A stretch of DNA of 64,000 nucleotides from Curtobacterium sp. MMLR14_010 (GCF_001865015.1 NZ_MJGV01000046.1:1-64000); one strand, 5' to 3'. Shown: positions 15,864 through 25,780, counted from the first letter of the stretch. Translations and numbers: made by a program. Notes: generated by a model from the letters alone, not told the origin.

Positions 15864-17062
15864 CGGTGCCGGTCGGTGACGGTACGGAGCCCGGCGAAGA
15901 AGGCGTCGTCGCCGACCGTCCGCCGGAGGGTGTGCAGGGCGAGGGCGCCGCGCTTGTAGACCCGGTCGTCGAACAGGTCCGCCGGGCCGGGGTCGGCGAC
16001 GACGAGGTCCTCGGGCTGGTCGAGCAGGCCCGCTCGTGCCCGCGCTGCCAGGTCGTCCGCCGTGTCGCCGCCGCGGTGCTCCGACCACAGCCACTCGGCG
16101 TGGCAGGCGAAGCCCTCGTGCAGCCAGATGTCCCGCCAGCGCCCGAGCGTCACCGAGTTGCCGAACCACTGGTGCGCGAGCTCGTGGGCGATGAGCCGGT
16201 CGGTGCCGTGCTCGCCGTCGACGTGGTTGCGGCCGAAGACGGCGAGCCCGTGGGCCTCGAGGGGGATCTCGAGCTCGTCGTCGGTGACGACCACGCCGTA
16301 CGCGGGGAACGGGTACGGGCCGAACCGGTCGGTGAACAGCGTGAGCATCTCCGGCACCTGGCCGAAGTCGGTCTTCGCGGCGGCGGTGAGGTCGGCGGGG
16401 TGGTGCACCGTGACGGGGACGTCGGCGCCGCGGAGCGTGTGGGTGCGGTAGCGGCCGATCTGCACGGTCGCCAGGTACGTCGCCATCGGGTCGGTCGTGG
16501 CGTACGTCCACCGGGTGCCGCGGCCGGCGCGCTCCTTGGCGAGCAGCTCGCCGTTCGCGACGACGTCGTAGCCGGACTCGCAGGTGATCTCGAAGCGGTA
16601 GGTGGCCTTGTCGTCCGGGCGGTCGTTGCACGGGAACCAGGACGGGGCGCCGGTGGGCTGGGACGCGACGATGACGCCGTCGGTGAGCTCCTCCCAGCCG
16701 ATCTGGCCCCACGGGCTGCGGAGCGGACGCGGGGCGCCCTTGTACCGGACGTGCATCGTGAACTCGGCACCGGCGGCGATCGGCGTCGCCGGGGTGACCG
16801 TCAGCTTGTGCACGGCCGTCGACGCCTTGCGTGCCCGCTGCCCGTCGACGTCGACCCGGTCCACGCCGAGGCCGTGCAGGTCGAGCACGACCTTGTCGAG
16901 GGCGGTGACGGCGGTCGCGGTGATCGTCGCCTCGGCCTCGAGCCGGTTCGTCGCCACCCGGTAGTCCAGCCGGAGCTCGTAGTGCGAGGCCCGCCACCGT
17001 CGGTCGCCGTCGTGCGGGGTGTACGGGTCGGCGTCGGCGTGCTCGGTCGGTGCGGGGTTCAT
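15725..17062 (-). CDS. M1-family zinc metallopeptidase (short form)
   Basis: 445 residues. The zinc site HELAHQWFGNS (residues ~290) with the third ligand in WLHEGFACHAE 18 residues later is classic for M1 aminopeptidases; the substrate-binding exopeptidase loop appears as the variant LEIPLEAHG rather than GAMEN. The protein lacks the large C-terminal domain of PepN (about 860 residues). No signal peptide is visible. It starts at ATG 17 bases after the synthetase stop on the same strand. M1-like zinc peptidases that degrade epsilon-poly-lysine are known from producers of that polymer, so a role in trimming or self-protection is plausible (inference). Confidence 0.9.
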   Translation of the reverse strand: MNPAPTEHADADPYTPHDGDRRWRASHYELRLDYRVATNRLEAEATITATAVTALDKVVLDLHGLGVDRVDVDGQRARKASTAVHKLTVTPATPIAAGAEFTMHVRYKGAPRPLRSPWGQIGWEELTDGVIVASQPTGAPSWFPCNDRPDDKATYRFEITCESGYDVVANGELLAKERAGRGTRWTYATTDPMATYLATVQIGRYRTHTLRGADVPVTVHHPADLTAAAKTDFGQVPEMLTLFTDRFGPYPFPAYGVVVTDDELEIPLEAHGLAVFGRNHVDGEHGTDRLIAHELAHQWFGNSVTLGRWRDIWLHEGFACHAEWLWSEHRGGDTADDLAARARAGLLDQPEDLVVADPGPADLFDDRVYKRGALALHTLRRTVGDDAFFAGLRTVTDRHRHGTVTPEDVHDAFADAADRSATEIAAVLAPWIDEPGVPELPTRQR

Positions 17063-17079
17063 CGGCTTCACGGTGCCGG

Positions 17080-20000
17080 TCAGTCTGTCACGGGGTGCGG
17101 CACCGACCCGGCGGCGACCGGTTCCGCTGTCCGGGAGACGCCGTCCTCGGGCACGACCCACGGGGCGATCGGGTTGCCGGCCCACCGGGTGCCGCCGGGG
17201 ACCTGCTCGCCGCGCATCACCAGGGACGCCGGAGCCACGGTCGCGCCGGCACCGATCCCGGCGGCCGGCAGGATGACGCTGTGCGGGCCGAGGGTGCCAC
17301 CGCGCTCGAGTCGGACGTGGTCGAGCTGCATCACGCGGTCGTGGAACAGGTGCGTCTGCACGACGGTCCCGCGGGCGATCGTCGCACCGTCGCCGATGCT
17401 GACCAGGTCGGCCTCCGGCAGCCAGTACGTCTCGCACCACACCCCGCGGCCGATCCGCGCCCCGAGGCTCCGCAGCCAGGCGGCGAGCGCCGGCGTGGCG
17501 ACGGCCTGCTCGGCGAACCACGGCCGCGCGACGGTCTCCACGAAGGTGTCCTGCACCTCGTTCCGCCAGACGAACGACGACCACAGCGGGTGCTCCCTGG
17601 CGGTGATGCGCCCGACGAACACCCACTTCGCCACCGTCGACACCAGGGCGGCGACCGCACCGGCGACGACGAGGACCACCGCGGCGAGGAGCACCGTCCA
17701 GCCGAGTCCGACCGACGACCACAGCGCCAGCAGGGTCCCGCCGACACCGAGGGCGATCGCGCCGGACACCATCGGGGCGACCAGGCGCAGCAGCTCCCAG
17801 CAGCCGCGGGCGACCCGCAGTCGACGCGGGGGCCGGAACGTGCGCTCCTCGTCGAAGGTCGTCGCCGCACGCCGCAGCCGCACCGGGGGCGACCCGAGCC
17901 ACGACGACCCGCGCTTGGCCTTCCTCGGGACGGCGGACAGCACGGCGACCAGGGCCTCGCGCGGCACCGAGCGCCCGGCACCCGTCATCCCGCTGTTGCC
18001 GAGGAACGCCCGACGCCCGATCTTCGACCGACCGATCGTCATGCGTCCGCCACCGAGCTCGTACGTGGCGACCATCGTGTCGTCCGCCAGGAACGCCCCC
18101 GACGCGATCTGCGTCAGCGACGGCAGCAGCAGCACCGTGGAGATCTCCGTGTTCCGCCCGACCCGTGCCCCCAGCAGCCGGAGCCACAGCGGCGTCACCA
18201 GGCTCGCGTACAGCGGGAACAGCAGCGTCCTGGCCGCGTCGAGCACCCGTTCCGTGCACCAGGCCTGCCAGCCGATCCGGGAGCGCACCGGGTGCCGTCC
18301 CTCGTCGAGCGCGATGCCGAGCAGCCGGACCACGGCGACGACGAGCCCCGCGTACACGAGGCCGGCGACCAGGGTGGCGAGCGGCACCGACACGAGGGCC
18401 CGCACCAGCGCGGTGCCGAGCGTCGGCGCGCGCCCCACCAGCAGGACGCTCACGAGCAGCCCAGCCGCCACGCCTAGCACAGGCAGCCCGGCCACGGCGA
18501 CGGAACCGGCCCCGTACGCGACGAGCCAGCGGCGCCGGGACGCGGGACGAGCCTCCCGGCCGTGCCGAGCCGAGCCCACGCGCTCCGCCGGTGACCCCGC
18601 CCAGCGCTCGCGGGGGACGACGACGCCGGTGACGGCGGAACCGGCCTCGACCTCGGCGCCGTCGCCGACCACGGCACCGGGCAGGAGCGTCGACCGGCTG
18701 TGCACCACGGCGTCCGCACCGATCGCGACGCGGCCGAGCCGGAAGACGTCACCGTCGACCCAGTGCCCGGCCAGGTCGACCTCCGGCTCGACGGAGGCCT
18801 GCTTGCCGATCGTCAGGAGCCCCGTCACCGGGGGCAGCGTGTGCAGGTCCACGTCACGACCGATCGTCGCACCGAGCGCCCTGGCGTAGTAGCTGATCCA
18901 CGGGGCACCGGCCGTCGAGGGCCCGTCCACGGCCTCCGCGATCCGCTCCGCCAGCCAGACCCGCACGTGCACCGAACCACCACGGGGATGGTCACCCGGA
19001 CGGACGCCGACGAGCACCAGCCGCACGAGCACCACCGTCAGCGCCATCTTCCCCACCGGGGTGACGAACACCAGCAGGGCCACCACGAGCGCCGGAACGG
19101 GCAGCACCGGCAGGAACGGCAGCGTCGTCGCGTGCAGGACCCCCGCCACGAGCGCCGTCCACGTCAGGACCCGCAGGCCCCGGAGCAGCTGCACGGGGAG
19201 GCCGAGCAGCGTCATCGCCAGCCCGGTCGTCCGCGGCGTCGGTCGCACGTCCCGCTCCGCCGCGTCCACCGGACCCGACGCGTCGAGGGCGTCCGCGAGC
19301 GCACCGATCCTCGGGTGGTCGTACACGTCCGCGACCGTCGTCGTCGGGTAGCGCTCCCGGATCGCCGACACCAGCTGCGCCGCCGTCAGGGACCCGCCCC
19401 CGTGCGCGAAGAAGTCGTCGTCCGGGCTCGCGACGGGCACGCCCAGGATCGCCGCCCACCGCTCCGCGATCCACGCCACCGTCGGCGGCAGCGCGGCACC
19501 GCCGTCCTCGGCCGCGAGCGGCCACGGCAGCGCCGCACGGTCGACTTTGCCCGACGTCCTGGTCGGGAGCTCGTCCACCACCGCGAGCAGGGGCACGAGC
19601 GCGGCCGGCAGCTCCTCGCGCAGCCGGGCGTTCGCCGCCTGCACGTCCACCGACGCCCCGGCGACCGGGGCCACGTAGCCCACGAGCACCTGGTTCCCCG
19701 CGGGCGTCCGCTGCACCACGGCCGCCCCACCGGCCACACCGTCGAGTGCCTGCAGCGCTGCGTCGACCTCCCCGAGCTCGATCCGCCGACCACCCAGCTT
19801 GACCTGGTCGTCCGCACGCCCCTGGAACACCAGCCCCTCGGGGTCGTACCGCACCAGGTCCCCGCTCCGGTACGCCCGCTCCCACCCGAGCTCCGGGAAC
19901 GCCGCGTACTTCACCGCGTCCTTCGCAGGGTCGAGGTAGCGCCCCAGCCCCACACCCCCGATGACCAGCTCCCCGACCTCACCCGGCGCGACCCGCTGCC

Positions 20001-21033
20001 CCGCGGCGTCCACGACCGCCAGGTCCCACCCGTCGAGCGGCAGCCCGATCCGCACGGGAGCACTCCCGTCGAGGAGGGCCCCACACGCCACCACCGTCGC
20101 CTCGGTCGGCCCGTAGGTGTTCCACACCTCCCGGTCCCGACTCGCGATCCGCGCCGCGAGCTCCGGCGGGCACGCCTCACCGCCGAAGATCACCAACCGC
20201 ACCTGCTCGAGTGCGTCGTCCGGCCACAGCGCCGCGAGCGTCGGCACCGTCGACACCACCGTGATCCCGCGCACGATCAACCACGGCCCCAGGTCCACCC
20301 CCGTCCGCACCAGCGACCGGGGCGCCGGCACCAGACACGCACCGTGCCCCCACGCCAGCCACATCTCCTCGCACGACGCGTCGAACGCGACGCTCAGCCC
20401 TGCCAGGACCCGGTCGCCGGGACCGATCGGCGCACCCCGCAGGAACATCCGCGCCTCGGCGTCCACGAACGCCGCCGCGGATCGGTGCGTCACCGCGACG
20501 CCCTTCGGCACCCCGGTGGAGCCGGACGTGAAGATCACCCACGCGTCGTCGTCCAGGGTCGGGAGGTCGGCGCTCGCCGCGGGGTCGACGACCGGGGACT
20601 CAGGGGCGTCCCCGCCCGTGTCGGTGTCGGCGGGGGTCCGCAGCACGCCGCCGGCGCCGATCACCCCGACGACCGCGGCCTCGCCGAACACCAGGGTCGC
20701 GCGCTCCTCGGGGTCGTCCGCGTCCACCGGGACGTACGCGGCGCCGGCCGCCAGCACGGCGAGGACCGACAGGTACAGGTCACGGCCGCCGGACGGGATG
20801 CGGATGCCGACCCGGTCGCCCCGACGGACGCCGCGGCGGGCGAGGTCGTCGGCCCGCCGGTGCACCTCGGTGAGCAGCGAGCGGTAGTCGAGGGCGCCGT
20901 CCGGGTCCTCGAGCGCGAGCGCGTCCGGGTGCATCGCGGCGGTGGCGGTGAGGACGTCGAGGAGGGTCCTGGCCGGGGGAGCGGCGTCCCCACGGGCCAG
21001 TTCCGACTGCGGGTTCCCGGTGGCGGTGGTCAT
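17080..21033 (-). CDS. Single-module poly-amino-acid synthetase (epsilon-poly-lysine synthetase-like NRPS)
   Basis: 1317 residues, close to the ~1,320 of the Streptomyces enzyme Pls. Order seen: adenylation domain (A3 FTSGSTGVPKG near 168, A4 FDASCEEMW, A5 NTYGPTEATV, A10 SGKVDR); carrier domain with FFAHGGGSL (phosphopantetheine Ser548); then hydrophobic helices alternating with three hexapeptide-repeat-rich, membrane-bound C-terminal segments (residues ~620-1317). There is no thioesterase or normal condensation domain. By alignment to PheA numbering I read the pocket as D-A-E-S-I-G-T-V-V; the acidic Glu suggests a basic amino acid (inference). The ATG follows AGAGGA; the longer in-frame reading is antisense noise. 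Operon with the Gfo/Idh gene (44 bases upstream) and M1 peptidase (17 bases downstream). Confidence 0.9.
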   Translation of the reverse strand: MTTATGNPQSELARGDAAPPARTLLDVLTATAAMHPDALALEDPDGALDYRSLLTEVHRRADDLARRGVRRGDRVGIRIPSGGRDLYLSVLAVLAAGAAYVPVDADDPEERATLVFGEAAVVGVIGAGGVLRTPADTDTGGDAPESPVVDPAASADLPTLDDDAWVIFTSGSTGVPKGVAVTHRSAAAFVDAEARMFLRGAPIGPGDRVLAGLSVAFDASCEEMWLAWGHGACLVPAPRSLVRTGVDLGPWLIVRGITVVSTVPTLAALWPDDALEQVRLVIFGGEACPPELAARIASRDREVWNTYGPTEATVVACGALLDGSAPVRIGLPLDGWDLAVVDAAGQRVAPGEVGELVIGGVGLGRYLDPAKDAVKYAAFPELGWERAYRSGDLVRYDPEGLVFQGRADDQVKLGGRRIELGEVDAALQALDGVAGGAAVVQRTPAGNQVLVGYVAPVAGASVDVQAANARLREELPAALVPLLAVVDELPTRTSGKVDRAALPWPLAAEDGGAALPPTVAWIAERWAAILGVPVASPDDDFFAHGGGSLTAAQLVSAIRERYPTTTVADVYDHPRIGALADALDASGPVDAAERDVRPTPRTTGLAMTLLGLPVQLLRGLRVLTWTALVAGVLHATTLPFLPVLPVPALVVALLVFVTPVGKMALTVVLVRLVLVGVRPGDHPRGGSVHVRVWLAERIAEAVDGPSTAGAPWISYYARALGATIGRDVDLHTLPPVTGLLTIGKQASVEPEVDLAGHWVDGDVFRLGRVAIGADAVVHSRSTLLPGAVVGDGAEVEAGSAVTGVVVPRERWAGSPAERVGSARHGREARPASRRRWLVAYGAGSVAVAGLPVLGVAAGLLVSVLLVGRAPTLGTALVRALVSVPLATLVAGLVYAGLVVAVVRLLGIALDEGRHPVRSRIGWQAWCTERVLDAARTLLFPLYASLVTPLWLRLLGARVGRNTEISTVLLLPSLTQIASGAFLADDTMVATYELGGGRMTIGRSKIGRRAFLGNSGMTGAGRSVPREALVAVLSAVPRKAKRGSSWLGSPPVRLRRAATTFDEERTFRPPRRLRVARGCWELLRLVAPMVSGAIALGVGGTLLALWSSVGLGWTVLLAAVVLVVAGAVAALVSTVAKWVFVGRITAREHPLWSSFVWRNEVQDTFVETVARPWFAEQAVATPALAAWLRSLGARIGRGVWCETYWLPEADLVSIGDGATIARGTVVQTHLFHDRVMQLDHVRLERGGTLGPHSVILPAAGIGAGATVAPASLVMRGEQVPGGTRWAGNPIAPWVVPEDGVSRTAEPVAAGSVPHPVTD

Positions 21034-21077
21034 CGAGTCCTCTTCCCGGTCGCGTGCAGGACGACCGGCCCGTGATC

Positions 21078-22136
21078 CTAGGGGGCCGAGGTGTCCTGCT
21101 CGGGAACAGCGGTGTCGAGCGCCGCCCGTGCCGCGTCGAGCGAGGCCGCGATCCCGATCGACACGTCGAGCCCGTGCACGGGGGAGTCCGTCCGCCCCTC
21201 CGCGACGTACTGGGTGAGCGCGGCCGCCTGCCACACGAGTCCCTGTCGCCCCTGCAGCCCGGTCGGTTCCTGCCAGTGGTCGGCCTCTGCCCCGTGGTGC
21301 ACCGCGAACGACGCCGGGAACACGAAGTGGTCGGTGAACCGGACCGTCGCGGTGCTGCCCGCGATGGTGGCCAGCCCCGGCGTCCACGCGCGGATCGACG
21401 TGGTCGCGACCGCCTGCGCGCCGTCGGCGGACGTCGACACGGTGACGGACTGGAGGTCCACCCCACCACCCGAGACCACTCCCGTCGTGCGGCTGGTCAC
21501 CGGGGCGCCGGTGGCGAAGCGGGCGAACCAGTGCGCGTAGACGCCGGCATCGAGGAGCGCGCCGCCGCCCTGCGCCGGGTCGAACATGCGGTCCGGAGCG
21601 GCGCCTGCGACGGGGAGCGGATGCGGCCAGCCGACGTCGACGGCCGCCAGGTGGACGGTCCCGAGGGCGCCGTCGGCGAGGAGCCGCGCGATGACCGTGG
21701 TGCCGGGCAGGTAGCGGGTCCACATGGCCTCCATCGCGAGGACGCCCGCGGCCCGGGCAGCGGACGCGAGGGTCCTGGTGTCGGCCTCGGAGGTGGTCAT
21801 CGGCTTCTCGACGAGGACGTGCTTGCCGGCGGCGATCGCGAGCAGGGCGTGCTCGAGGTGCTGCGGGTGCGGTGAGGCGACGTAGACGACCTGCACGGCG
21901 GGGTCGGCGACGAGGGCTTCGTACGAGGCGTGCGCGGTGCCGATGCCGTGGCGTTCGGCGAAGGCGGCGGCGCGGTCAGCGGAGCGTGAGCCGACGGCGA
22001 CGACGCGCTGGTCGGAGTTGGCGTGCAGGGTGCTCGTGAAGTCGTCGGCGATCTGCCCGGGCCCGACGACGCCCCACCCGAGCACCGGCCCCCCGCGCAG
22101 CGCCGCCACTTCCGGTTCCGGGAACGAGATCGTCAT
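21078..22136 (-). CDS. Gfo/Idh/MocA-family NAD(P)-dependent oxidoreductase
   Basis: 352 residues. Rossmann start LGWGVVGPGQIADDF, the family motif VLVEKPMTTSEAD near residue 112, and C-terminal domain features MWTRYLP and GGGALLDAGVYAHW are all present, as in inositol/sugar/trans-dihydrobenzene-type dehydrogenases of this family. Substrate unknown. It is the first gene of the run that continues into the poly-amino-acid synthetase, 44 bases away; whether it takes part in polymer synthesis or only shares the strand is open. Starts at ATG 22136. Confidence 0.88.
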   Translation of the reverse strand: MTISFPEPEVAALRGGPVLGWGVVGPGQIADDFTSTLHANSDQRVVAVGSRSADRAAAFAERHGIGTAHASYEALVADPAVQVVYVASPHPQHLEHALLAIAAGKHVLVEKPMTTSEADTRTLASAARAAGVLAMEAMWTRYLPGTTVIARLLADGALGTVHLAAVDVGWPHPLPVAGAAPDRMFDPAQGGGALLDAGVYAHWFARFATGAPVTSRTTGVVSGGGVDLQSVTVSTSADGAQAVATTSIRAWTPGLATIAGSTATVRFTDHFVFPASFAVHHGAEADHWQEPTGLQGRQGLVWQAAALTQYVAEGRTDSPVHGLDVSIGIAASLDAARAALDTAVPEQDTSAP

Positions 22137-22274
22137 GCCCCGAAGCTACCGCTGTGGCACAACGGAACGCTCGCCGAAGACGGCACCACGGGGGATCAGT
22201 CGCGGCCTGCCGCGACATCGCGCGCTGCCGATCGAGCGCAGCGAGAACGTCAGCTTGCGCGGAAATGTCACTGT

Positions 22275-22345
22275 GCCCCCAGGAGGATTCGAACCTCCGC
22301 CCCTGCCTCCGGAGGGCAGTGCTCTATCCCCTGAGCTATGGGGGC
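22275..22345 (-). tRNA. tRNA-Arg (anticodon CCG)
   Basis: Read on the minus strand the 71 bases fold into a full cloverleaf: 7-bp acceptor stem (GCCCCCA/TGGGGGC), D-arm GCTC...GAGC, anticodon stem CTGCC/GGCAG with loop CTCCGGA (anticodon CCG, reads CGG), a 4-base variable region, and T-arm GGAGG-TTCGAAT-CCTCC. CCA is not encoded. argS lies about 700 bases away, a common actinobacterial neighbourhood. Confidence 0.96.
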
Positions 22346-22401
22346 CCTGGGTGACAACCACCGTAGCAGGTCCGGGAACGCCCTCGGCACATGCCGTCGG
22401 C

Positions 22402-23007
22402 TCAGCCGACTGGGGTCGCGCTCGGCGTCGAGGGCGTGGTCGCCCCCGGTGCGACGGCCTGGCGTGCGGCGTCGAGCACGGGTTGGGCGGACCCGGGTTC
22501 GGTGAACAGGGACGAGGACGCCGTGATCCAGTACGGGTCCGGGAAGGCGTCTGCGCGTCCGACGCCGTCCGTCAGCGCGAAGTACCCCTCCACCGTGTAG
22601 GTCGGCACCGAGCCGCCGCGCTCGAACAGGGCGTCCTTGAGCGTGGTGAGGGACTTCTCGGGCAGGTGCGCGACGGCGAGCGTGATGGTCACCGAGTGGT
22701 CCGCGACCTCCCGGAACACGCACACCCGGCCGCGCTGCTCGGCGATCGTCGCGGCGGCGGAGCGTGCTGCCGGTCGGGCGTCGGCGTCCAGCTCGAAGCG
22801 CTGCCCGTACACCGCCAGAGCGGACTCGGGGAGCAGCTCCGCGCAGCGTTGCTCGACGGGCGTGCCGATCGTGCCCGTGGTCGCGGTGGCACCGGGCGAC
22901 CGCGTCGGGGAGTCGCCGCCACCACCGGCGCAGGCGGCGAGCACCAGGGCGGTCGGGACGGCGAGTGCGGCGACGATGATGGCCCGTGCGGATCGGCGGG
23001 AGGTCAT
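22402..23007 (-). CDS. Putative secreted lipoprotein of unknown function
   Basis: 201 residues from the preferred ATG at 23007 (another ATG lies at 23025). The N-terminus [23 protein letters not shown] is a lipoprotein signal with lipobox LAAC. The mature part begins with a Gly/Ser/Thr-rich linker and contains two cysteines (ERCAEL and GRVCVF). No family is recognised. It is divergent from argS with 41 bases between the starts, so the promoters share that space. Confidence 0.75.
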   Translation of the reverse strand: MTSRRSARAIIVAALAVPTALVLAACAGGGGDSPTRSPGATATTGTIGTPVEQRCAELLPESALAVYGQRFELDADARPAARSAAATIAEQRGRVCVFREVADHSVTITLAVAHLPEKSLTTLKDALFERGGSVPTYTVEGYFALTDGVGRADAFPDPYWITASSSLFTEPGSAQPVLDAARQAVAPGATTPSTPSATPVG

Positions 23008-23034
23008 GCGGCCATGATGCTGCATGCCGCCCGG

Positions 23035-23040
23035 TAGACT
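23035..23040 (+). promoter_or_regulatory. -10 box (TAGACT) of a probably leaderless argS transcript
   Basis: TAGACT ends eight bases before the GTG start of argS. At the usual -10 to start distance the mRNA would begin at or one to two bases before the start codon; no ribosome-binding site is present. Confidence 0.5.
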
Positions 23041-23048
23041 CGTCTGCC

Positions 23049-24713
23049 GTGACTCCTGCTGAACTCTCCGCCGCGTACCTGTCGATCCTGACCGGGATCG
23101 TCGAGCGACGAGGGGCCGCGGACACCGTGACCGTCGAGCAGTCGCACGTCGCGCTGGAACGCCCGAAGAACCGTGCCCACGGTGACTGGGCGTCGAACGC
23201 GGCCATGCAGCTCGCGAAGCGCCTCGGCACGAACCCGCGCGAGCTCGCGACGGAGATCGCCGGCGAGCTGACCGAGCTCGACGGCGTGGACTCCGTCGAC
23301 ATCGCGGGCCCCGGCTTCATCAACATCACGCTCGAGGCCGCCGCCGCCGGCGAGGTCGCGCGCACCATCGTCGAGTCCGGGGAGGCCTTCGGGCGCGGCG
23401 ACCTCTACGACGGCGTGCGCATCGACCTCGAGTTCGTGTCGGCCAACCCCACGGGGCCGATCCACATGGGCGGCGTCCGCTGGGCAGCGGTCGGCGACAG
23501 CCTGGCCCGGGTGTTCCAGGCGCAGGGCGGCCTCGTCACCCGCGAGTACTACTTCAACGACCACGGCAGCCAGATCGACCGCTTCGCCCGGTCGCTCGTC
23601 GCCTCGGCACTCGGCGAGCCGACCCCCGAGGACGGCTACGGCGGCGCGTACATCCCCGAGATCGCGGCCCGCGTGCTCGCGACCTTCGACGGCGACGTGC
23701 ACGACCTGCCGCGGGACGAGGCCCAGGAGCTCTTCCGCCGCGAGGGCGTGGACTTCATGTTCGCCGACATCAAGCAGTCGCTGCACGAGTTCGGCGTCGA
23801 CTTCGACGTCTACTTCCACGAGAACGCGCTGCACGAGTCCAAGGCCGTCGAGCGCGCCATCGAACGGCTCCGCGAGAACGGCCACATGTACGAGGCCGAG
23901 GGCGCCGAGTGGCTCCGGACGACCGACTTCGGCGACGACCGCGACCGCGTCGTCATCAAGTCCGACGGCGAACCCGCGTACATCGCCGGCGACCTGGCGT
24001 ACTACCTCGACAAGCGTGAGCGCGGGTACGAGCGCAACCTGATCATGCTCGGTGCCGACCACCACGGCTACGTCGGCCGGATGATGGCGATGTGCGCCGC
24101 CTTCGGTGACGAGCCGGGCACGAACCTCGAGATCCTCATCGGCCAGATGGTCAACCTCCTCAAGGACGGCGAGCCGATGCGCATGTCCAAGCGCGCCGGC
24201 ACGATCGTCACGATGGAGGACCTCGTCGACGCCGTCGGGGTCGACGCCGGCCGGTACGCCCTCGTCCGGTTCGCCAGCGACACCGCGATCGACATCGACC
24301 TCGACCTGCTGACCAAGCGCACGAACGACAACCCCGTCTTCTACGTGCAGTACGCCCACGCCCGCACGCAGTCCGTCGCCCGGAATGCCGCCGCCTCCGG
24401 GGTCGACCGCTCCGTGTTCGACGCCTCGCTGCTCACCCACGACACCGAGGGCGCACTCCTCGGCGCGCTGGCCGAGTACCCGAGCGTCGTCCGCCGCGCC
24501 GCCGAACTGCGCGAGCCGCACCGCATCGCCCGGTTCATCGAGCAGCTCGCCGGGCTCTACCACCGCTGGTACGACGCCTGCCGCGTCACGCCCCTCGGCG
24601 ACGAGACCGTGACGGACCTGCACCGCACGCGGCTCTGGCTCAACGACGCCACCGGCCAGGTCGTGCGCAACGGTCTCGGCCTGCTCGGGGTGAGCGCGCC
24701 CGAGCGCATGTAG
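23049..24713 (+). CDS. argS: Arginyl-tRNA synthetase
   Basis: 554 residues, normal length for the class-I enzyme that charges tRNA-Arg. Seen: N-terminal Add1 domain ([23 protein letters not shown]), HIGH-type motif [14 protein letters not shown] near residue 130, KMSKS-type motif [11 protein letters not shown] near residue 380, and a C-terminal anticodon-binding helical domain ([18 protein letters not shown]). GTG 23049 is chosen because family N-termini begin at TPAELSAAY; the longer frame is antisense to the lipoprotein. First gene of the argS-lysA-hom-thr block, though a strong terminator separates it from the next genes. Confidence 0.97.
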   Translation: MTPAELSAAYLSILTGIVERRGAADTVTVEQSHVALERPKNRAHGDWASNAAMQLAKRLGTNPRELATEIAGELTELDGVDSVDIAGPGFINITLEAAAAGEVARTIVESGEAFGRGDLYDGVRIDLEFVSANPTGPIHMGGVRWAAVGDSLARVFQAQGGLVTREYYFNDHGSQIDRFARSLVASALGEPTPEDGYGGAYIPEIAARVLATFDGDVHDLPRDEAQELFRREGVDFMFADIKQSLHEFGVDFDVYFHENALHESKAVERAIERLRENGHMYEAEGAEWLRTTDFGDDRDRVVIKSDGEPAYIAGDLAYYLDKRERGYERNLIMLGADHHGYVGRMMAMCAAFGDEPGTNLEILIGQMVNLLKDGEPMRMSKRAGTIVTMEDLVDAVGVDAGRYALVRFASDTAIDIDLDLLTKRTNDNPVFYVQYAHARTQSVARNAAASGVDRSVFDASLLTHDTEGALLGALAEYPSVVRRAAELREPHRIARFIEQLAGLYHRWYDACRVTPLGDETVTDLHRTRLWLNDATGQVVRNGLGLLGVSAPERM

Positions 24714-24746
24714 CGAGAGCGCACGGAGCGCGATCCGCACCACGCG

Positions 24747-24806
24747 GCACAACTGGAATCGGCTCGGACCACGCACGTCCGTGGTCCGAGCCGATCTGCG
24801 TTGTGC
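24747..24806 (+). terminator. Nested hairpin terminator after argS
   Basis: A perfect 16-bp stem (24758-24773 with 24780-24795, loop CACGTC) sits inside a second stem GCACAAC/GTTGTGC (24747-24753 with 24800-24806). It starts about 34 bases after the argS stop. The outer and inner arms are both conserved pairings in the sequence. Confidence 0.75.
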
Positions 24807-24958
24807 GCCGCCGGTCTGAACCGCGCCACCTGCCGGACGCGCGCCGACCTGCCGGGCCGGCACCGAGCCTCTCCCCACCGGCACGGCCGGCCCGCCGCTG
24901 GCGCGCCGGTCCGGAACCGGCGGCGTGGGCCCAGGCAGGCCCTGGCAGGGTGGGACGC

Positions 24959-25720
24959 ATGTCCACACCCGCCCCTGCCCCGAAGCAGCGACACCGCGGC
25001 CGCACCACGGCGATCGTCCTGGTCAGCGTCCTGGTGGTGCTCGCCGTGCTCGTGGTGGTCGCCGAGTTCGTCCTCCGCGGCGTCGTCGACCGGATGGTCG
25101 CGCAGCAGGTCGAGCAGTCGCTGCCCGACGGCACCACCGGCTCGGTCGAGGCCCACGCGAAGGGCGTCATCATCCCGCAGCTCATCGGCGGCTCCCTCGA
25201 CGACGTCGACATCGCCTCGAAGCGGATCACCGTGGACGGCATCCCGCTCGCCGCCGACGTCACGGTGCACGACGTCCCGATCGACGGCGCCGGTGCGGTG
25301 CACGACGTCGACGGCACGGTCACCCTCGCCTCGTCGAGCATCAAGGACCTGGCGAAGTACAGCCCCCTGTTCGAACGGATGTCGCTGGTGAACGGCGGCG
25401 TGGAGCTCTCCGGCAAGACCGCCGTGCTCGGCTACCAGATCTCCTACCTGGCACGCGGGTCGGTCGTCGCACAGGGCGACGGCCGCGGCATCACGATCAC
25501 GCCGAAGACCGTGCGGATCACGAACTCGGCGCTCGACCTGGACGTCGGCGCGATCCCCGGCGTCACGAACACGCCGGTCCCGGTCTGCACGGCACGGTTC
25601 CTGCCCCAGGACCTCCGCGTGCGGTCGCTCGACGTCACGAAGCAGCAGGCGACGGTGCGGATCGTCGCCGACGAGCTCCCGCTGAGCGAGCGCGGCCTGC
25701 AGACCACCGGCCGCTGCTGA
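24959..25720 (+). CDS. DUF2993 / LmeA-like phospholipid-binding protein
   Basis: 253 residues. A membrane anchor near residues 16-38 (AIVLVSVLVVLAVLVVVAEFVL) is followed by an extracytoplasmic domain with VDRMVAQQVEQSLPDG, the repeated ITVDGIPLAADVTVHDVPID strand pattern and the ending VRIVADELPLSERGL, matching the DUF2993 family. Mycobacterial LmeA of this family supports lipomannan elongation; the function here is not shown. ATG at 24959; a weak -10 (CAGGGT, 24946-24951) ends seven bases before it, so the transcript may be leaderless. Confidence 0.85.
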   Translation: MSTPAPAPKQRHRGRTTAIVLVSVLVVLAVLVVVAEFVLRGVVDRMVAQQVEQSLPDGTTGSVEAHAKGVIIPQLIGGSLDDVDIASKRITVDGIPLAADVTVHDVPIDGAGAVHDVDGTVTLASSSIKDLAKYSPLFERMSLVNGGVELSGKTAVLGYQISYLARGSVVAQGDGRGITITPKTVRITNSALDLDVGAIPGVTNTPVPVCTARFLPQDLRVRSLDVTKQQATVRIVADELPLSERGLQTTGRC

Positions 25721-25752
25721 CGCGGGTTCTGCACACGTCGCGTCACACGAGC

Positions 25753-25764
25753 CGGGAGGCCCGG
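25753..25764. repeat. Dispersed 12-mer CGGGAGGCCCGG (copy 2)
   Basis: Same 12-mer as at 14652 and 46372; here it lies 23 bases before the lysA start codon, just upstream of the proposed -10 box, so it could overlap the -35 region. Confidence 0.5.
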
Positions 25765-25774
25765 TGCGGCTCGG

Positions 25775-25780
25775 TAGGAT
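25775..25780 (+). promoter_or_regulatory. -10 box (TAGGAT) of a probably leaderless lysA transcript
   Basis: TAGGAT ends seven bases before the lysA GTG, placing the expected transcription start at the G of the start codon. No ribosome-binding site is seen. Confidence 0.55.

Noticed and set aside
22275-22345. tRNA-Arg as an integration (att) site
   Set aside because: No integrase gene and no direct repeat of the tRNA 3' end within the window; both sides look like core genome.
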